DNA of 64,000 nt. Source: Algibacter sp. L3A6 (GTDB lineage Bacteria > Bacteroidota > Bacteroidia > Flavobacteriales > Flavobacteriaceae). Below are positions 16,743 to 25,557 of this stretch, in pieces (position 1 is the first letter of the stretch; the number at the start of each line of letters is the position of its first letter). A program made the translations under genes and the position numbers. The stretch is from contig NZ_CP047030.1 of assembly GCF_009796825.1 (NCBI RefSeq), forward strand, positions 896,001-960,000. The letters run 5' to 3'. A model generated the notes under the pieces. That model saw nothing but the letters and a program-made list of their open reading frames with translations. It was not told the origin of the DNA and made no database searches.

Positions 16743-17228
16743 ATGAGTAAACAGTTTATCACGAAAGTGAACAATAATCAGGTTTTTGAAATTTCGAAAG
16801 AAGATGCATACCAGCTAGATGCTATAAATACTTCCGAAAATAACAGACACATTCTTCATAATAACAAATCGTATCAAGTTGAAATTTCAGAAAGTAATTA
16901 CTTAAACAAAACTTACACTATACAAGTTAATAACGCCACTTATAGAGTCAACATTTCTGATGATTTAGACAGATTAATAACCGAAATGGGCTTTGAAAAT
17001 AGCGCATCTAAACACATTAATAAATTAAAGGCGCCAATGCCTGGATTGATTTTAGAGGTTTTTGTTAAAACAGGTCAAGAGGTTAAAGAAAACGATTCGC
17101 TATTAATTTTAGAGGCCATGAAAATGGAAAACATAATTACTTCACCACGAGATGGAATTATCAAATCGATTTCTGCTGTAAAAGGTGAGGCCGTAGAAAA
17201 AAACTATTTATTAATTGAATTTGAATAA
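16743..17228 (+). CDS. Biotin carboxyl carrier subunit of acyl-CoA carboxylase
   Basis: A 161-residue protein ends in a biotinyl/lipoyl domain with EAMKMEN, in which Lys127 would carry biotin. Paired prolines and glycines in KAPMPGLILEV mark the domain start. The first 90 residues are a variable linker-like beta region. It is the first gene of a three-gene operon; biotin carboxylase follows after 12 bases. A near-consensus -7 element (TATATTTA, 16714-16721) lies upstream. Confidence 0.92.
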   Translation: MSKQFITKVNNNQVFEISKEDAYQLDAINTSENNRHILHNNKSYQVEISESNYLNKTYTIQVNNATYRVNISDDLDRLITEMGFENSASKHINKLKAPMPGLILEVFVKTGQEVKENDSLLILEAMKMENIITSPRDGIIKSISAVKGEAVEKNYLLIEFE

Positions 17229-17240
17229 TTAATATAAAAC

Positions 17241-18683
17241 ATGAAGAAAATATTAATTGCAAATCGAGGAGAAATAGCCATTCGAGTGATGAAAACGGCT
17301 CAGAAAATGGGCATAAAAACGGTTGCTGTATTTTCTACAGCAGACCGAAATGCACCGCATGTTAAATTTGCAGATCAAGCCGTTTGCATTGGCGAACCAC
17401 CATCCAACCAATCATATTTACGAGCCGATAAAATTATTGAAGTTGCTAAAAGCCTTAATGTTGATGCCATACATCCAGGTTATGGTTTTTTAAGTGAAAA
17501 TGCCGCATTTGCAGAGGCTTGCGAAGCAAATAACATTATTTTTATTGGACCAAAATCGAAAGCCATTAAAATAATGGGCAGCAAATTGGCGGCAAAAGAT
17601 GCCGTAAAGCATTATAACATCCCAATGGTTCCAGGGATTGACGAAGCCATAACCGATGTTGAAAAAGCAAAAACCATTGCAAGAGACATAGGGTTTCCTA
17701 TTTTAATAAAAGCATCGGCAGGAGGCGGCGGAAAAGGCATGCGCGTTGTGGAACAAGAAGCCGATTTAGAATCGCAGATGAATCGTGCTATAAGCGAAGC
17801 CACATCTGCATTTGGAGATGGCTCCGTTTTTATTGAGAAATATGTGAGTTCTCCACGACATATAGAAATTCAAATTATAGCCGATAGTCACGGCAACGTT
17901 TTACACCTTTTTGAAAGAGAATGTAGCATACAACGTCGTCATCAAAAAGTTATTGAAGAAGCGCCATCTTGTATTTTATCGCCAGAGCTTCGTAAAAAAA
18001 TGGGGGAAGCCGCTATAAAAGTGGCCAAATCTTGCGACTATTTGGGAGCAGGAACTGTTGAGTTTTTATTAGATGAAAATCAAAATTTTTATTTTTTAGA
18101 AATGAATACACGTCTGCAAGTTGAGCATCCGGTAACAGAACTTATTTCTGGAGTGGATCTAGTTGAACTACAAATAAAAATTGCGCGAGGCGAAGCACTT
18201 CAAATAAAACAAGACGATTTAAAAATTAAGGGGCACGCATTAGAGTTAAGAGTTTATGCCGAAGACCCATTAAACAATTTTCTACCAAGCGTAGGCAATT
18301 TAAAAGTTTACAAACTACCCAAAGGTAAAAACATTAGAGTAGACAACGGTTTTGAGCAAGGCATGGATATTCCTATTTATTACGACCCCATGTTGGCGAA
18401 GTTAATAACCTACGGGAATACTCGAGAAGAAGCCATTCAATTAATGATAAAAGCTATTGATAATTATCACGTTGAAGGCGTACAAACCACATTAAATTTC
18501 GGAAAGTTTGTTTGTAACCACGAGGCTTTTCAATCTGGAAATTTCGATACACATTTTGTAAAACAACATTATAATCCGGAAGCTATTAAAGCTGAATCGG
18601 AAACTGAAGCCAAAATTGCCGCACTCATTGCCGTTAAACAATTTTTAGAAGACCAAAAGATTTTACGATTACCTATTAAGTAG
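17241..18683 (+). CDS. accC: Biotin carboxylase subunit of acyl-CoA carboxylase
   Basis: This ATP-grasp enzyme carboxylates biotin on the carrier protein using bicarbonate and ATP. It has the N-terminal KKILIANRGEIAIRV, the glycine-rich ATP loop KASAGGGGKGMRVV, and the catalytic stretch EMNTRLQVEHPVTE. The 480-residue length is typical. Because it sits between a dedicated carrier and a carboxyltransferase beta chain, it probably serves propionyl-CoA or a related acyl-CoA rather than the fatty-acid-synthesis enzyme. Confidence 0.93.
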   Translation: MKKILIANRGEIAIRVMKTAQKMGIKTVAVFSTADRNAPHVKFADQAVCIGEPPSNQSYLRADKIIEVAKSLNVDAIHPGYGFLSENAAFAEACEANNIIFIGPKSKAIKIMGSKLAAKDAVKHYNIPMVPGIDEAITDVEKAKTIARDIGFPILIKASAGGGGKGMRVVEQEADLESQMNRAISEATSAFGDGSVFIEKYVSSPRHIEIQIIADSHGNVLHLFERECSIQRRHQKVIEEAPSCILSPELRKKMGEAAIKVAKSCDYLGAGTVEFLLDENQNFYFLEMNTRLQVEHPVTELISGVDLVELQIKIARGEALQIKQDDLKIKGHALELRVYAEDPLNNFLPSVGNLKVYKLPKGKNIRVDNGFEQGMDIPIYYDPMLAKLITYGNTREEAIQLMIKAIDNYHVEGVQTTLNFGKFVCNHEAFQSGNFDTHFVKQHYNPEAIKAESETEAKIAALIAVKQFLEDQKILRLPIK

Positions 18684-18715
18684 GCAACATTAAAACCTCG
18701 GAATAACAAAAAACC

Positions 18716-20257
18716 ATGGATTCAAAAGCAGACCAACTCAACAAACGTATTGCCGAAGCTCATTTAGGCGGCGGACAAAAACGTATAGATAAACAACACG
18801 CCAAAAAAAAACTAACCGCAAGAGAACGTGTGAATTACATAATGGACCAAGGTTCTTTTGAAGAAACTGGTGCATTAGTAACACACCGAACCACAGATTT
18901 TGGTATGGAAAACCAATTGTATTACGGCGATGGTGTTATTACAGGCTATGGCACTATAAACGGTAGATTGGTATATATTTACGCCCAAGACTTTACTGTT
19001 TTTGGTGGTGCCTTATCGGAAACTCATGCTGAAAAGATTTGTAAAATAATGGATTTGGCTGTAAAAGTAGGCGCTCCTATTATTGGTTTAAATGATTCTG
19101 GTGGCGCTCGAATTCAAGAAGGTGTACGCTCGCTTGGTGGTTATGCCGATATTTTTTATAGAAATGTACAAGCCTCGGGTGTTATTCCTCAAATTTCGGC
19201 TATTATGGGGCCTTGTGCTGGCGGAGCTGTCTATTCTCCTGCCATGACGGACTTCACCTTAATGGTAGAAAACACGAGCTACATGTTTGTTACGGGCCCA
19301 AATGTTGTAAAAACGGTAACCAATGAAGAAGTGAGTAGTGAAGATTTGGGTGGCGCACAAACCCATGCCTCCAAATCGGGTGTTGCTCATAAAACCTCAG
19401 CAAATGATATTGAATGTTTAGACGATTTAAAAACACTTTTAAGTTATCTACCACAAAATAATACAGAAACCGCAAAGCCTTTAGATTACAATTTACAAGA
19501 TGAAGTTCGAGATGTGCTTGCTACTATTGTTCCTGATAACCCAAACAAACCTTATGATATGTATCAGGTTATTTCAGGAATTATCGATACGGATTCTTTT
19601 TACGAAATACATAAAGATTATGCCGAAAATATTATTGTAGGTTTTGCTCGCTTAGGCGGAAAAAGCATTGGTATTGTTGCCAACCAGCCACAATTCCTTG
19701 CAGGAGTTTTAGATGTAAACAGTTCTAAAAAAGCAGCCAGATTTACACGTTTTTGCGATTGTTTTAATATACCATTGTTAGTGCTAGTCGATGTGCCTGG
19801 TTTTCTACCTGGCACAGATCAAGAATGGAATGGTATTATTGTAAACGGCGCTAAACTACTATATGCCTTAAGTGAAGCTACAGTGCCACGAGTAACTGTA
19901 ATTACCCGAAAAGCTTATGGTGGAGCTTACGATGTTATGAATTCCAAACACATTGGGGCCGACTTAAACTTCGCTTGGCCAGGTGCCGAAATTGCTGTTA
20001 TGGGAGCCAAAGGTGCCAGTGAAATTATATTTAAAAAAGAAATTTCTAACGCTGAGAATCCATCAGAAAAACTTGCAGAAAAAGAAGCCGAATACGCCGA
20101 AAAATTCGAAAATCCGTACCGTGCAGCCCAACGTGGTTTTATAGATGAGGTGATTCTTCCTGAAGATACAAGAAGAAAATTAATTAAAGCTTTTGCTATG
20201 TTAGAAAATAAAGAGGTTAACGTTCCAAAACGTAAACACGGTAATATTCCGTTGTAA
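18716..20257 (+). CDS. Acyl-CoA carboxylase carboxyltransferase (beta) subunit, propionyl-CoA carboxylase type
   Basis: This 513-residue carboxyltransferase moves CO2 from biotin to an acyl-CoA. Family marks are FTVFGGALSETHAEKI, GGARIQEGVRSLGGYADIF, GPCAGGAVYSPAMTDF and RKAYGGAYDVMNSK. It belongs to the fused-domain PccB/MccB-like type, as distinct from separate AccA/AccD. Propionyl-CoA is the likeliest substrate (methylmalonyl-CoA route), but acetyl-CoA or methylcrotonyl-CoA cannot be ruled out. It ends tail-to-tail with the next gene, with only 2 bases between stop codons. Confidence 0.9.
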   Translation: MDSKADQLNKRIAEAHLGGGQKRIDKQHAKKKLTARERVNYIMDQGSFEETGALVTHRTTDFGMENQLYYGDGVITGYGTINGRLVYIYAQDFTVFGGALSETHAEKICKIMDLAVKVGAPIIGLNDSGGARIQEGVRSLGGYADIFYRNVQASGVIPQISAIMGPCAGGAVYSPAMTDFTLMVENTSYMFVTGPNVVKTVTNEEVSSEDLGGAQTHASKSGVAHKTSANDIECLDDLKTLLSYLPQNNTETAKPLDYNLQDEVRDVLATIVPDNPNKPYDMYQVISGIIDTDSFYEIHKDYAENIIVGFARLGGKSIGIVANQPQFLAGVLDVNSSKKAARFTRFCDCFNIPLLVLVDVPGFLPGTDQEWNGIIVNGAKLLYALSEATVPRVTVITRKAYGGAYDVMNSKHIGADLNFAWPGAEIAVMGAKGASEIIFKKEISNAENPSEKLAEKEAEYAEKFENPYRAAQRGFIDEVILPEDTRRKLIKAFAMLENKEVNVPKRKHGNIPL

Positions 20258-20266
20258 CACTACAAC
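20251..20266. repeat. Palindrome across two convergent stop codons
   Basis: GTTGTA (20251-20256) and TACAAC (20261-20266) pair around ACAC. The element covers the stop codons of both the carboxylase beta gene and the DEAD-box-like gene. It has no T-run, so it is a weak terminator candidate at best. Confidence 0.4.
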
Positions 20267-20871
20267 ATATTTACAATCTCGGCATTATACATAAAGGTAT
20301 CTTGCCAGCGCGCGTATCTAGCGTCCGGTTTTTCAGCAAATACTAAATATTGACATTTGCCAATACTTTCGGGCGTTCTAGTTACTTCTGCTAAATTATT
20401 ATTTCTAAATAAAAATTCAGAATCATCTACAACACACATTTGTAGTCTATTTAAATTTACTGCATTTAAGTAAAACAATCTATTCAATCGTTTTGGTGTA
20501 GCAATTACAATATCGGTACCGTAATAAATCTCATCACGTTGGTCATCAATATTTTTTTCATCGTAAGCACAATAAACACGTAAATCGGTACCTCGTTTAT
20601 AGCTATTAAATTCTAGCTCTAAATCTAATGCTGTTTGCTTGTCTTTTACAAAAATAAGAGCTCGTGGCGCATCTTCATGAGCATTTTTCAGTTTCTGAAT
20701 AACACTTATAATCATACTCGATGTTTTCCCTGAACCTTTTGGCGCATAAACATACATGCTCGAACCACCTTTAATTCTAGACAAAATTTTCTTTTGAAGA
20801 GGCAATGGCGTTTCAATGCCTTTGGTTTTAAGCGTATCTTTTAATGGCTCAATTAGTTTTTTAAATGACAT
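20260..20871 (-). CDS. Single-domain DEAD/DEAH-box-like ATPase with degenerate motif II
   Basis: This 203-residue protein covers only the first RecA-like domain of a DEAD-box helicase. Motif I is APKGSGKT (residues 43-50), and a motif Ib-like ATPKRL is present. The DEAD motif is replaced by DDSE (149-152), no SAT motif is visible, and the whole C-terminal helicase domain is absent. It can probably bind a nucleotide but is unlikely to be an active helicase alone. Similar short proteins occur in other flavobacteria, so it is a stable form rather than a fresh truncation. Confidence 0.78.
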   Translation of the reverse strand: MSFKKLIEPLKDTLKTKGIETPLPLQKKILSRIKGGSSMYVYAPKGSGKTSSMIISVIQKLKNAHEDAPRALIFVKDKQTALDLELEFNSYKRGTDLRVYCAYDEKNIDDQRDEIYYGTDIVIATPKRLNRLFYLNAVNLNRLQMCVVDDSEFLFRNNNLAEVTRTPESIGKCQYLVFAEKPDARYARWQDTFMYNAEIVNML

Positions 20872-20898
20872 AAAATGAAGTTTCTTTTAATAGATTTT

Positions 20899-20906
20899 CA
20901 AAGATA
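20899..20906 (-). promoter_or_regulatory. -7 promoter element of the DEAD-box-like gene
   Basis: The minus strand reads TATCTTTG, an exact TAnnTTTG match, 27 bases before the start codon. Confidence 0.55.
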
Positions 20907-20941
20907 GGCTTTTCATTATCCAAAAGAGAAACCTTAAAAAC

Positions 20942-20973
20942 AAAAAAAAAGACGCTCATTGCTGAACGCCTTT
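20942..20973 (-). terminator. Intrinsic terminator after the YceI gene
   Basis: On the minus strand AAAGGCGTTCA pairs with TGAGCGTCTTT (two G-U pairs) around a GCAA tetraloop and is followed by a run of T. Confidence 0.8.
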
Positions 20974-21000
20974 CTCTTTTACCTAAAAATTAGGTTGCTA

Positions 21001-21579
21001 TTAAAACTCTAAATCGGCAACTAAATCGAATTCATCGTAAATAGCCTTATCTTTCAAACCATCAAAAAAGCTTGCAGAACCATACTTTACATCGTATTTC
21101 GTTCTATCTACTTTTAAGTTTGCGGTTGCTTTATTTCCATAAATAGAAATTGTAAATTTTACTGAATTTGTTTTTCCTTTAATAGTTAACTTCCCAGTAA
21201 CATCATACGAGTTTTTACCTGAAGCCTTAACATCTGTAAATTCTAAAGTTGATGTATTATGAGTTTCAACACCAAAGAAATCATCAGATTTTAAATGACC
21301 TTCAAGTTTTCCTTTATACTCGCCTTCTAAATCGGTAGACACTAAAGTTGTCATATCTATAGTAATGTTTCCGCCAATTAATTTATCGCCATCAAAATCT
21401 AAAGCACCAGACTGAATATTGATAGTCCCTTCGTGAGAACCTGTAACTTTATAACCTTTCCAAACCACTTTACTACTTTCGGTTTTAATATCTTTTTTAT
21501 CCTTTTCAATAGTTGTAAAAGAAAATGTAAAAAGCGCTACAAAAGCAACAAGTGCTATATTTTTAATTGAATTTTTCAT
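21001..21579 (-). CDS. YceI family protein (exported)
   Basis: A 192-residue protein with an N-terminal signal peptide (residues about 1-24) and the YceI lipocalin-like beta-barrel: SSKVVWKGYKVTGSHEGTIN, MTTLVSTDLEGEYKGKLEGH, LKSDDFFGVETH and the ending DEFDLVADLEF. The fold binds polyisoprenoids or other amphiphiles. Its role in Bacteroidota is not settled. It is a single gene with its own terminator. Confidence 0.9.
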   Translation of the reverse strand: MKNSIKNIALVAFVALFTFSFTTIEKDKKDIKTESSKVVWKGYKVTGSHEGTINIQSGALDFDGDKLIGGNITIDMTTLVSTDLEGEYKGKLEGHLKSDDFFGVETHNTSTLEFTDVKASGKNSYDVTGKLTIKGKTNSVKFTISIYGNKATANLKVDRTKYDVKYGSASFFDGLKDKAIYDEFDLVADLEF

Positions 21580-21730
21580 TGTGATATAAATTTATTTATC
21601 TGTTTATATATTATACCACAAAGGTGCGACGCTTTTAAAAACTATACATTGAAGTAGATTATTAAATGATGTTAATGTAGTTTAACATTTACTTTTATTC
21701 TGAAGTTTCATTTTTTTTCAAAACGAAGAA

Positions 21731-22318
21731 TTATTCGCTTTTTTGGACAAGCTGACTTTTAATTTTACTAAGAAACTCCTTAGTAATACCAAGGTATGAT
21801 GCTACTAAATATTGTGGAATACGCTTTTCTATTTTTGGATATTCCTTTTTAAAAATCACATAACGCTCTTTAGCAGTAAGACTAAAACTGCGCACAATCC
21901 GTTTTTGCGAAGCCGTATATGCGCGCTCTACTATTTGTCTAAAAAAACGTTCTAGTTTAGGTATTTCAGTATATAATATTTCCGAATTATCGTAAACAAA
22001 CATAACCACCTCAGTATTCTCCAAGCATTGCGTATTATAATCGGCAGGTGTTTGCGAAATAAAACTTCCCATATCAGAAGTCCACCAATTTTCTATTGCA
22101 AAAGATAACACATGCTCCTGACCTTCTCTATCTAAATAAAAGGTTTTGGTACAACCCGAAATAACAAAACAAACATGTTTACAAACATCGCCTTGCTGTA
22201 TAATATATTGCCCTTTTAAATACTGTCTATAAACCACTTTAGATTGCAAAAAAGCTTCCTCTTTAGGCGTTAAATCTACGTGGTTTTCTATATAATCTAA
22301 AAGCGGTTTTATATTCAT
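21731..22318 (-). CDS. Crp/Fnr family transcriptional regulator
   Basis: This 195-residue protein has an N-terminal cyclic-nucleotide-binding-like jelly roll (YLKGQYIIQQGDVCKHVCFVISG) and a C-terminal winged helix with the recognition segment VASYLGITKEFLSKIKSQL. No iron-sulfur cysteine pattern of Fnr is seen. It is divergent from an MFS exporter across a 98-base gap in which both genes have exact -7 elements, so it may control the exporter; this is positional inference. Confidence 0.88.
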   Translation of the reverse strand: MNIKPLLDYIENHVDLTPKEEAFLQSKVVYRQYLKGQYIIQQGDVCKHVCFVISGCTKTFYLDREGQEHVLSFAIENWWTSDMGSFISQTPADYNTQCLENTEVVMFVYDNSEILYTEIPKLERFFRQIVERAYTASQKRIVRSFSLTAKERYVIFKKEYPKIEKRIPQYLVASYLGITKEFLSKIKSQLVQKSE

Positions 22319-22338
22319 TTACGTGTAATTATTCGAAT

Positions 22339-22346
22339 CAAATTTA
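22339..22346 (-). promoter_or_regulatory. -7 promoter element of the Crp/Fnr gene
   Basis: The minus strand reads TAAATTTG, an exact TAnnTTTG match, 20 bases before the start codon. Confidence 0.55.
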
Positions 22347-22404
22347 GTGATAATATTATAACGTTAATAAATGTTAATTGAATACCTGTAGATTTATAAT
22401 ATTT

Positions 22405-22412
22405 TACCTTTG
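22405..22412 (+). promoter_or_regulatory. -7 promoter element of the MFS exporter gene
   Basis: TACCTTTG is an exact TAnnTTTG match. A TTG at 22378-22380 lies 24 bases upstream, just outside the usual 17-23 spacing. The ATG is 4 bases after the motif, so the transcript would be nearly leaderless, which argues for the ATG start over the upstream in-frame TTG. Confidence 0.65.
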
Positions 22413-22416
22413 CCCG

Positions 22417-23622
22417 ATGGAAAAAATCAAAAAAGTAAAGTTTGAATTCGTGGCTTTAATGGCATCCTTAATGTCTATTGTTGCCTTAACGATCGATGCA
22501 CTTTTGCCTGCTTTACCCGAAATTGGAGCTTCGCTAGGCGCTACAAGCTCAAGCCAGAATCAGCTTTTAATCACCATGATTTTTTTAGGTATCGGTTTTG
22601 GGCAACTTATTTTTGGACCTATTTCAGATAGTTTTGGTCGTAAACCCATTGTTTATGTTGGTTTTGTTGTTTTTATTATTGCCAGTATTATTTGTGTAAC
22701 AACAGAAAGTTACGAAATGATGCTTTTTGGGCGTATTCTACAAGGTATTGGTTTGTCTTCACCAAGAAGTTTAAGTACCTCTATGGTTCGTGATGAATTT
22801 AGTGGCGATTACATGGCTAAAATTTTATCTTTTGTGGTTATGTTTTTCATTTTAGTCCCAGTTATAGCTCCTATGTTTGGGCAATTTTTAATTAACCTTT
22901 TTAATTGGCAAGCTATATTTTACTTCAACCTGATTTTTGGTTTAATTATCATGATTTGGTTTTGGCTGAGACAACCCGAAACTTTACCAAAAGAGAAACG
23001 TATAAAATTCTCTTCGCATCTATTTTTAAATGGAGCTAAAGAGTTTTTTAAATATAAAGAATCTGTAGCATTTACGCTAGTTTCAGGTTTTATTACCGGT
23101 TCGTTCATGGTGTATTTAAGTACCTCGCAACAAATTTTTCAGGAGCAATATGATTTAGCTGAAATGTTTCCATATATTTTTGCCAGTCTTGCGATCTCTA
23201 TTGGTTTTGCTACCTTTTTAAATAGCCAACTTGTTGAGCGATTTGGCATGATGAAAATTGCATATTACTCCACCCTAGCTTATGCTTTTATTTCTATATT
23301 GTATGTGGTTTTATTTTCATCTGGACAAAACCCAAGTATTTATACTCTTATCTCATTTTTAGCTTTACAGTTTTTTGCTGTTGGTTTTTTATTCGGAAAT
23401 TTAAGAGCATTAGCCATGCAACCTATTGGGCATATTGCAGGAATTGGAGCAGCAATAAACGGTTTTTTATCAACTGTTTTAGCGGTACCTATTGCACATT
23501 ATATTGGCACTTTTGTAAAAACATCGGTTTTACCATTGTTTATTGGGTTTTCACTTTTTGGTATTTTATCTATTCTTGTTTTTGTTGTTTTGAAAAGAAA
23601 AACACGTTTAGCAGCAGCATAA
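22417..23622 (+). CDS. Multidrug efflux MFS transporter (Bcr/CflA family)
   Basis: A major facilitator of about 401 residues with twelve hydrophobic helices. The Bcr/CflA hallmarks are LTIDALLPALPEIG in helix 1, GQLIFGPISDSFGRKPIVYVG (motif A) and GRILQGIGLSSPRSLSTSMVRDEF (motif B region). It should be a proton-driven drug or metabolite exporter in the inner membrane. An in-frame TTG at 22378 would add 13 residues, but the promoter overlaps that segment, so I use the ATG at 22417. It is divergent from the Crp/Fnr gene. Confidence 0.9.
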   Translation: MEKIKKVKFEFVALMASLMSIVALTIDALLPALPEIGASLGATSSSQNQLLITMIFLGIGFGQLIFGPISDSFGRKPIVYVGFVVFIIASIICVTTESYEMMLFGRILQGIGLSSPRSLSTSMVRDEFSGDYMAKILSFVVMFFILVPVIAPMFGQFLINLFNWQAIFYFNLIFGLIIMIWFWLRQPETLPKEKRIKFSSHLFLNGAKEFFKYKESVAFTLVSGFITGSFMVYLSTSQQIFQEQYDLAEMFPYIFASLAISIGFATFLNSQLVERFGMMKIAYYSTLAYAFISILYVVLFSSGQNPSIYTLISFLALQFFAVGFLFGNLRALAMQPIGHIAGIGAAINGFLSTVLAVPIAHYIGTFVKTSVLPLFIGFSLFGILSILVFVVLKRKTRLAAA

Positions 23623-23665
23623 AACACATCTTTTTTGGATCGTAAAATCACATAAATTATAGGGT

Positions 23666-23689
23666 TTAACATTTACACCAAAATGTTAA
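23666..23689. repeat. Hairpin after the MFS gene
   Basis: TTAACATTT (23666-23674) and AAATGTTAA (23681-23689) pair around ACACCA. It may end the MFS transcript, but no T-run follows. The rest of the 262-base gap (23623-23884) holds only the promoter of the next operon. Confidence 0.4.
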
Positions 23690-23836
23690 CACTTTCATAT
23701 TTTTAAATAATACCATTTTTGAATATAAATTTGTCATCAATTTCGGGAATAACCTACATTTTCATAGGGCATTTCACCAATAAAATGGCATTCTAACTTT
23801 ACAATGCATAAGCTTCCGCACCAATAAAAACTTTCG

Positions 23837-23844
23837 TAATTTTG
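23837..23844 (+). promoter_or_regulatory. -7 promoter element of the gatC-like/gatA/gatB-aspS operon
   Basis: TAATTTTG is an exact TAnnTTTG match, 40 bases before the first ATG of the operon. No -33 TTG was found at the right distance. Confidence 0.55.
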
Positions 23845-23884
23845 CTAGCTTATAAGTTTCACTTAGTAATATAAAAATTAAGAC

Positions 23885-24154
23885 ATGAGTAAAATTATGA
23901 CCGTCGACATTTTGTCGAGTATTAAAGGTGCACAACCCTCCGAGGCTGTCAACAAATTATTTGATGTGATTAAAAATGCACAGCCAACAAATAATAATAC
24001 CTTTAATTATAATCATAATAATTCGGTCTCAATAAACGATTTAAGAGACGATGTTGTTATTGAAAGTTCTGCAATTGAAAAACAGATAATCATCGAAAAC
24101 TTTCCGAAGGAAAAAAACGGATATTTAGTAGTCTCTAAAGTGATAGAAGAATAA
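23885..24154 (+). CDS. Small protein, probable divergent GatC
   Basis: This 89-residue protein has no obvious family by eye at its N-terminus. Its last 40 residues (50-89) follow the GatC C-terminal pattern: an N-x-LR-x-D segment (INDLRDDVV), a spacer of about 12 residues, then a N-x-P-x4-GY-x2-V-x-KVIE segment (ENFPKEKNGYLVVSKVIEE). GatC of Bacillus has the same order with similar spacing. The gene stands 2 bases before gatA and ahead of gatB, the canonical gatC position. GatC stabilises the GatA-GatB amidotransferase. The N-terminal helix pair of normal GatC is reduced or replaced by an Asn-rich stretch. Confidence 0.6.
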   Translation: MSKIMTVDILSSIKGAQPSEAVNKLFDVIKNAQPTNNNTFNYNHNNSVSINDLRDDVVIESSAIEKQIIIENFPKEKNGYLVVSKVIEE

Positions 24155-24156
24155 AT

Positions 24157-25557
24157 ATGGATTCTCAAATACTCAAAATCCATCAGCAATTGGTGGATAA
24201 AAAAATAACTTGCACAGCATTAGTGCAAGACAAATTAGCCCAATTAAAACAAAACACGCACAACACGGTTAACGCCATGTTAGATACTATGGCGCTAGAT
24301 TTAGCAGCCAAAGTAGATGCTAAAATTGCTAACGGCGAAACTATTGGTTTGCTAGAAGGCATTCCTTTTGGAATTAAAGATGTTTACATGGTTCAGGGTA
24401 CGCTAACAACGGCGAGTTCTAACCTGTTAAAAAACTACAAAGCTGCATATACGGCAACGGCCATTCAAAATTTATTGAATGCAGGCGCTATTCCTTTGGT
24501 AAAAGAAAATTGCGATAGTTTTGGTCATGGTTCATCTTCAGAAAACACCATTTTTGGCGCGGTAAAAAACGCTATAAATCCCGACTTAGTTGGTGGTGGT
24601 TCTAGTGGTGGTTCTGCAGTAAACGTTGCAAAAAATTACACCGTTTTTTCTATTGGTGGCGATACAGGTGGTTCGGTTCGCCAACCTGCTGGCTACAATA
24701 ATGTTTATGGTTTAAAACCAAGTTACGGTCGTATTTCTCGTTATGGTTTAATGGCTTATGCATCGTCTACAGACTGCGTTGGACCTATTGCACAATCTAT
24801 CGAAGACATCCGTATTGTACTAAACGTAATGAGTGGCAAAGATATTAAAGATCAAACCTCTTACGCTTCAGCGGAAATATCTCAGGCGCAAATTTTAAAT
24901 TCTGAAGGCATTAAAACCGTTGGATACTTTAAAAACTTTATTGAAAGCCCAGCGATTGATCCCAAAGTAAAAGCTGATTTTTTACAAGCTATCGAAAAAA
25001 TTAAAGCAAAAGGTATTGAAGTTAAAGCATTAGACTTCTTTGAATCTGAAACTTTAGTATCTACATATTATACTTTAGCTATGGCCGAAACTGCATCAAA
25101 CCTATCACGTTTAGACGGTACAAATTATGGTAACAGAATTGAAGGTGATACCTTAAAAGAAACCTATTCGGTAACACGTTCTGAAAACTTCTCTGAAGAA
25201 ACAAAACGCCGTATCGTTGGTGGAAATCAAGTATTATCTCAAGGATTTTCAGATGAAATTTATTTAAAAGGTTTAGCACTTCGTGACACTATTTCTTCAA
25301 ATTTCGAAAACGATTTTAAAGATGTAGATATCATTCTTTCTCCAGTAACACCAAACACGCCACCAAAAATTGGCGACAGTTTAAAAGATCCGCACGCCAT
25401 GTATTTATCCGATGCTTATACCGTTGGTTTCAGCTTAGGGCAATTACCTACTCTAACTGTTCCACAAGGTACAGCGACAGGTTTACAAATTACGGCAGCA
25501 AAACATAATGACGAACTCGTTTTGAAGTTTGCTAACTTCTTAAAAGATACGATATAA
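24157..25557 (+). CDS. gatA: Asp-tRNA(Asn)/Glu-tRNA(Gln) amidotransferase subunit GatA
   Basis: This 466-residue amidase-signature glutaminase releases ammonia for tRNA-bound Asp or Glu. The Lys-cisSer-Ser triad is visible: Lys in GIKDVYM, Ser in GGGSSGGSAVNVA and Ser in GGDTGGSVRQPAG. The region YGLKPSYGRISRYGLMAYASS is typical of GatA as against other amidases. Its stop overlaps the start of gatB-aspS by one base, so the subunits are translationally coupled. Confidence 0.94.
   Translation: MDSQILKIHQQLVDKKITCTALVQDKLAQLKQNTHNTVNAMLDTMALDLAAKVDAKIANGETIGLLEGIPFGIKDVYMVQGTLTTASSNLLKNYKAAYTATAIQNLLNAGAIPLVKENCDSFGHGSSSENTIFGAVKNAINPDLVGGGSSGGSAVNVAKNYTVFSIGGDTGGSVRQPAGYNNVYGLKPSYGRISRYGLMAYASSTDCVGPIAQSIEDIRIVLNVMSGKDIKDQTSYASAEISQAQILNSEGIKTVGYFKNFIESPAIDPKVKADFLQAIEKIKAKGIEVKALDFFESETLVSTYYTLAMAETASNLSRLDGTNYGNRIEGDTLKETYSVTRSENFSEETKRRIVGGNQVLSQGFSDEIYLKGLALRDTISSNFENDFKDVDIILSPVTPNTPPKIGDSLKDPHAMYLSDAYTVGFSLGQLPTLTVPQGTATGLQITAAKHNDELVLKFANFLKDTI

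Noticed and set aside
22378..22416. TTG start 13 codons upstream for the MFS exporter
   Set aside because: This stretch contains the -7 promoter element, and the ATG at 22417 gives a normal N-terminus.
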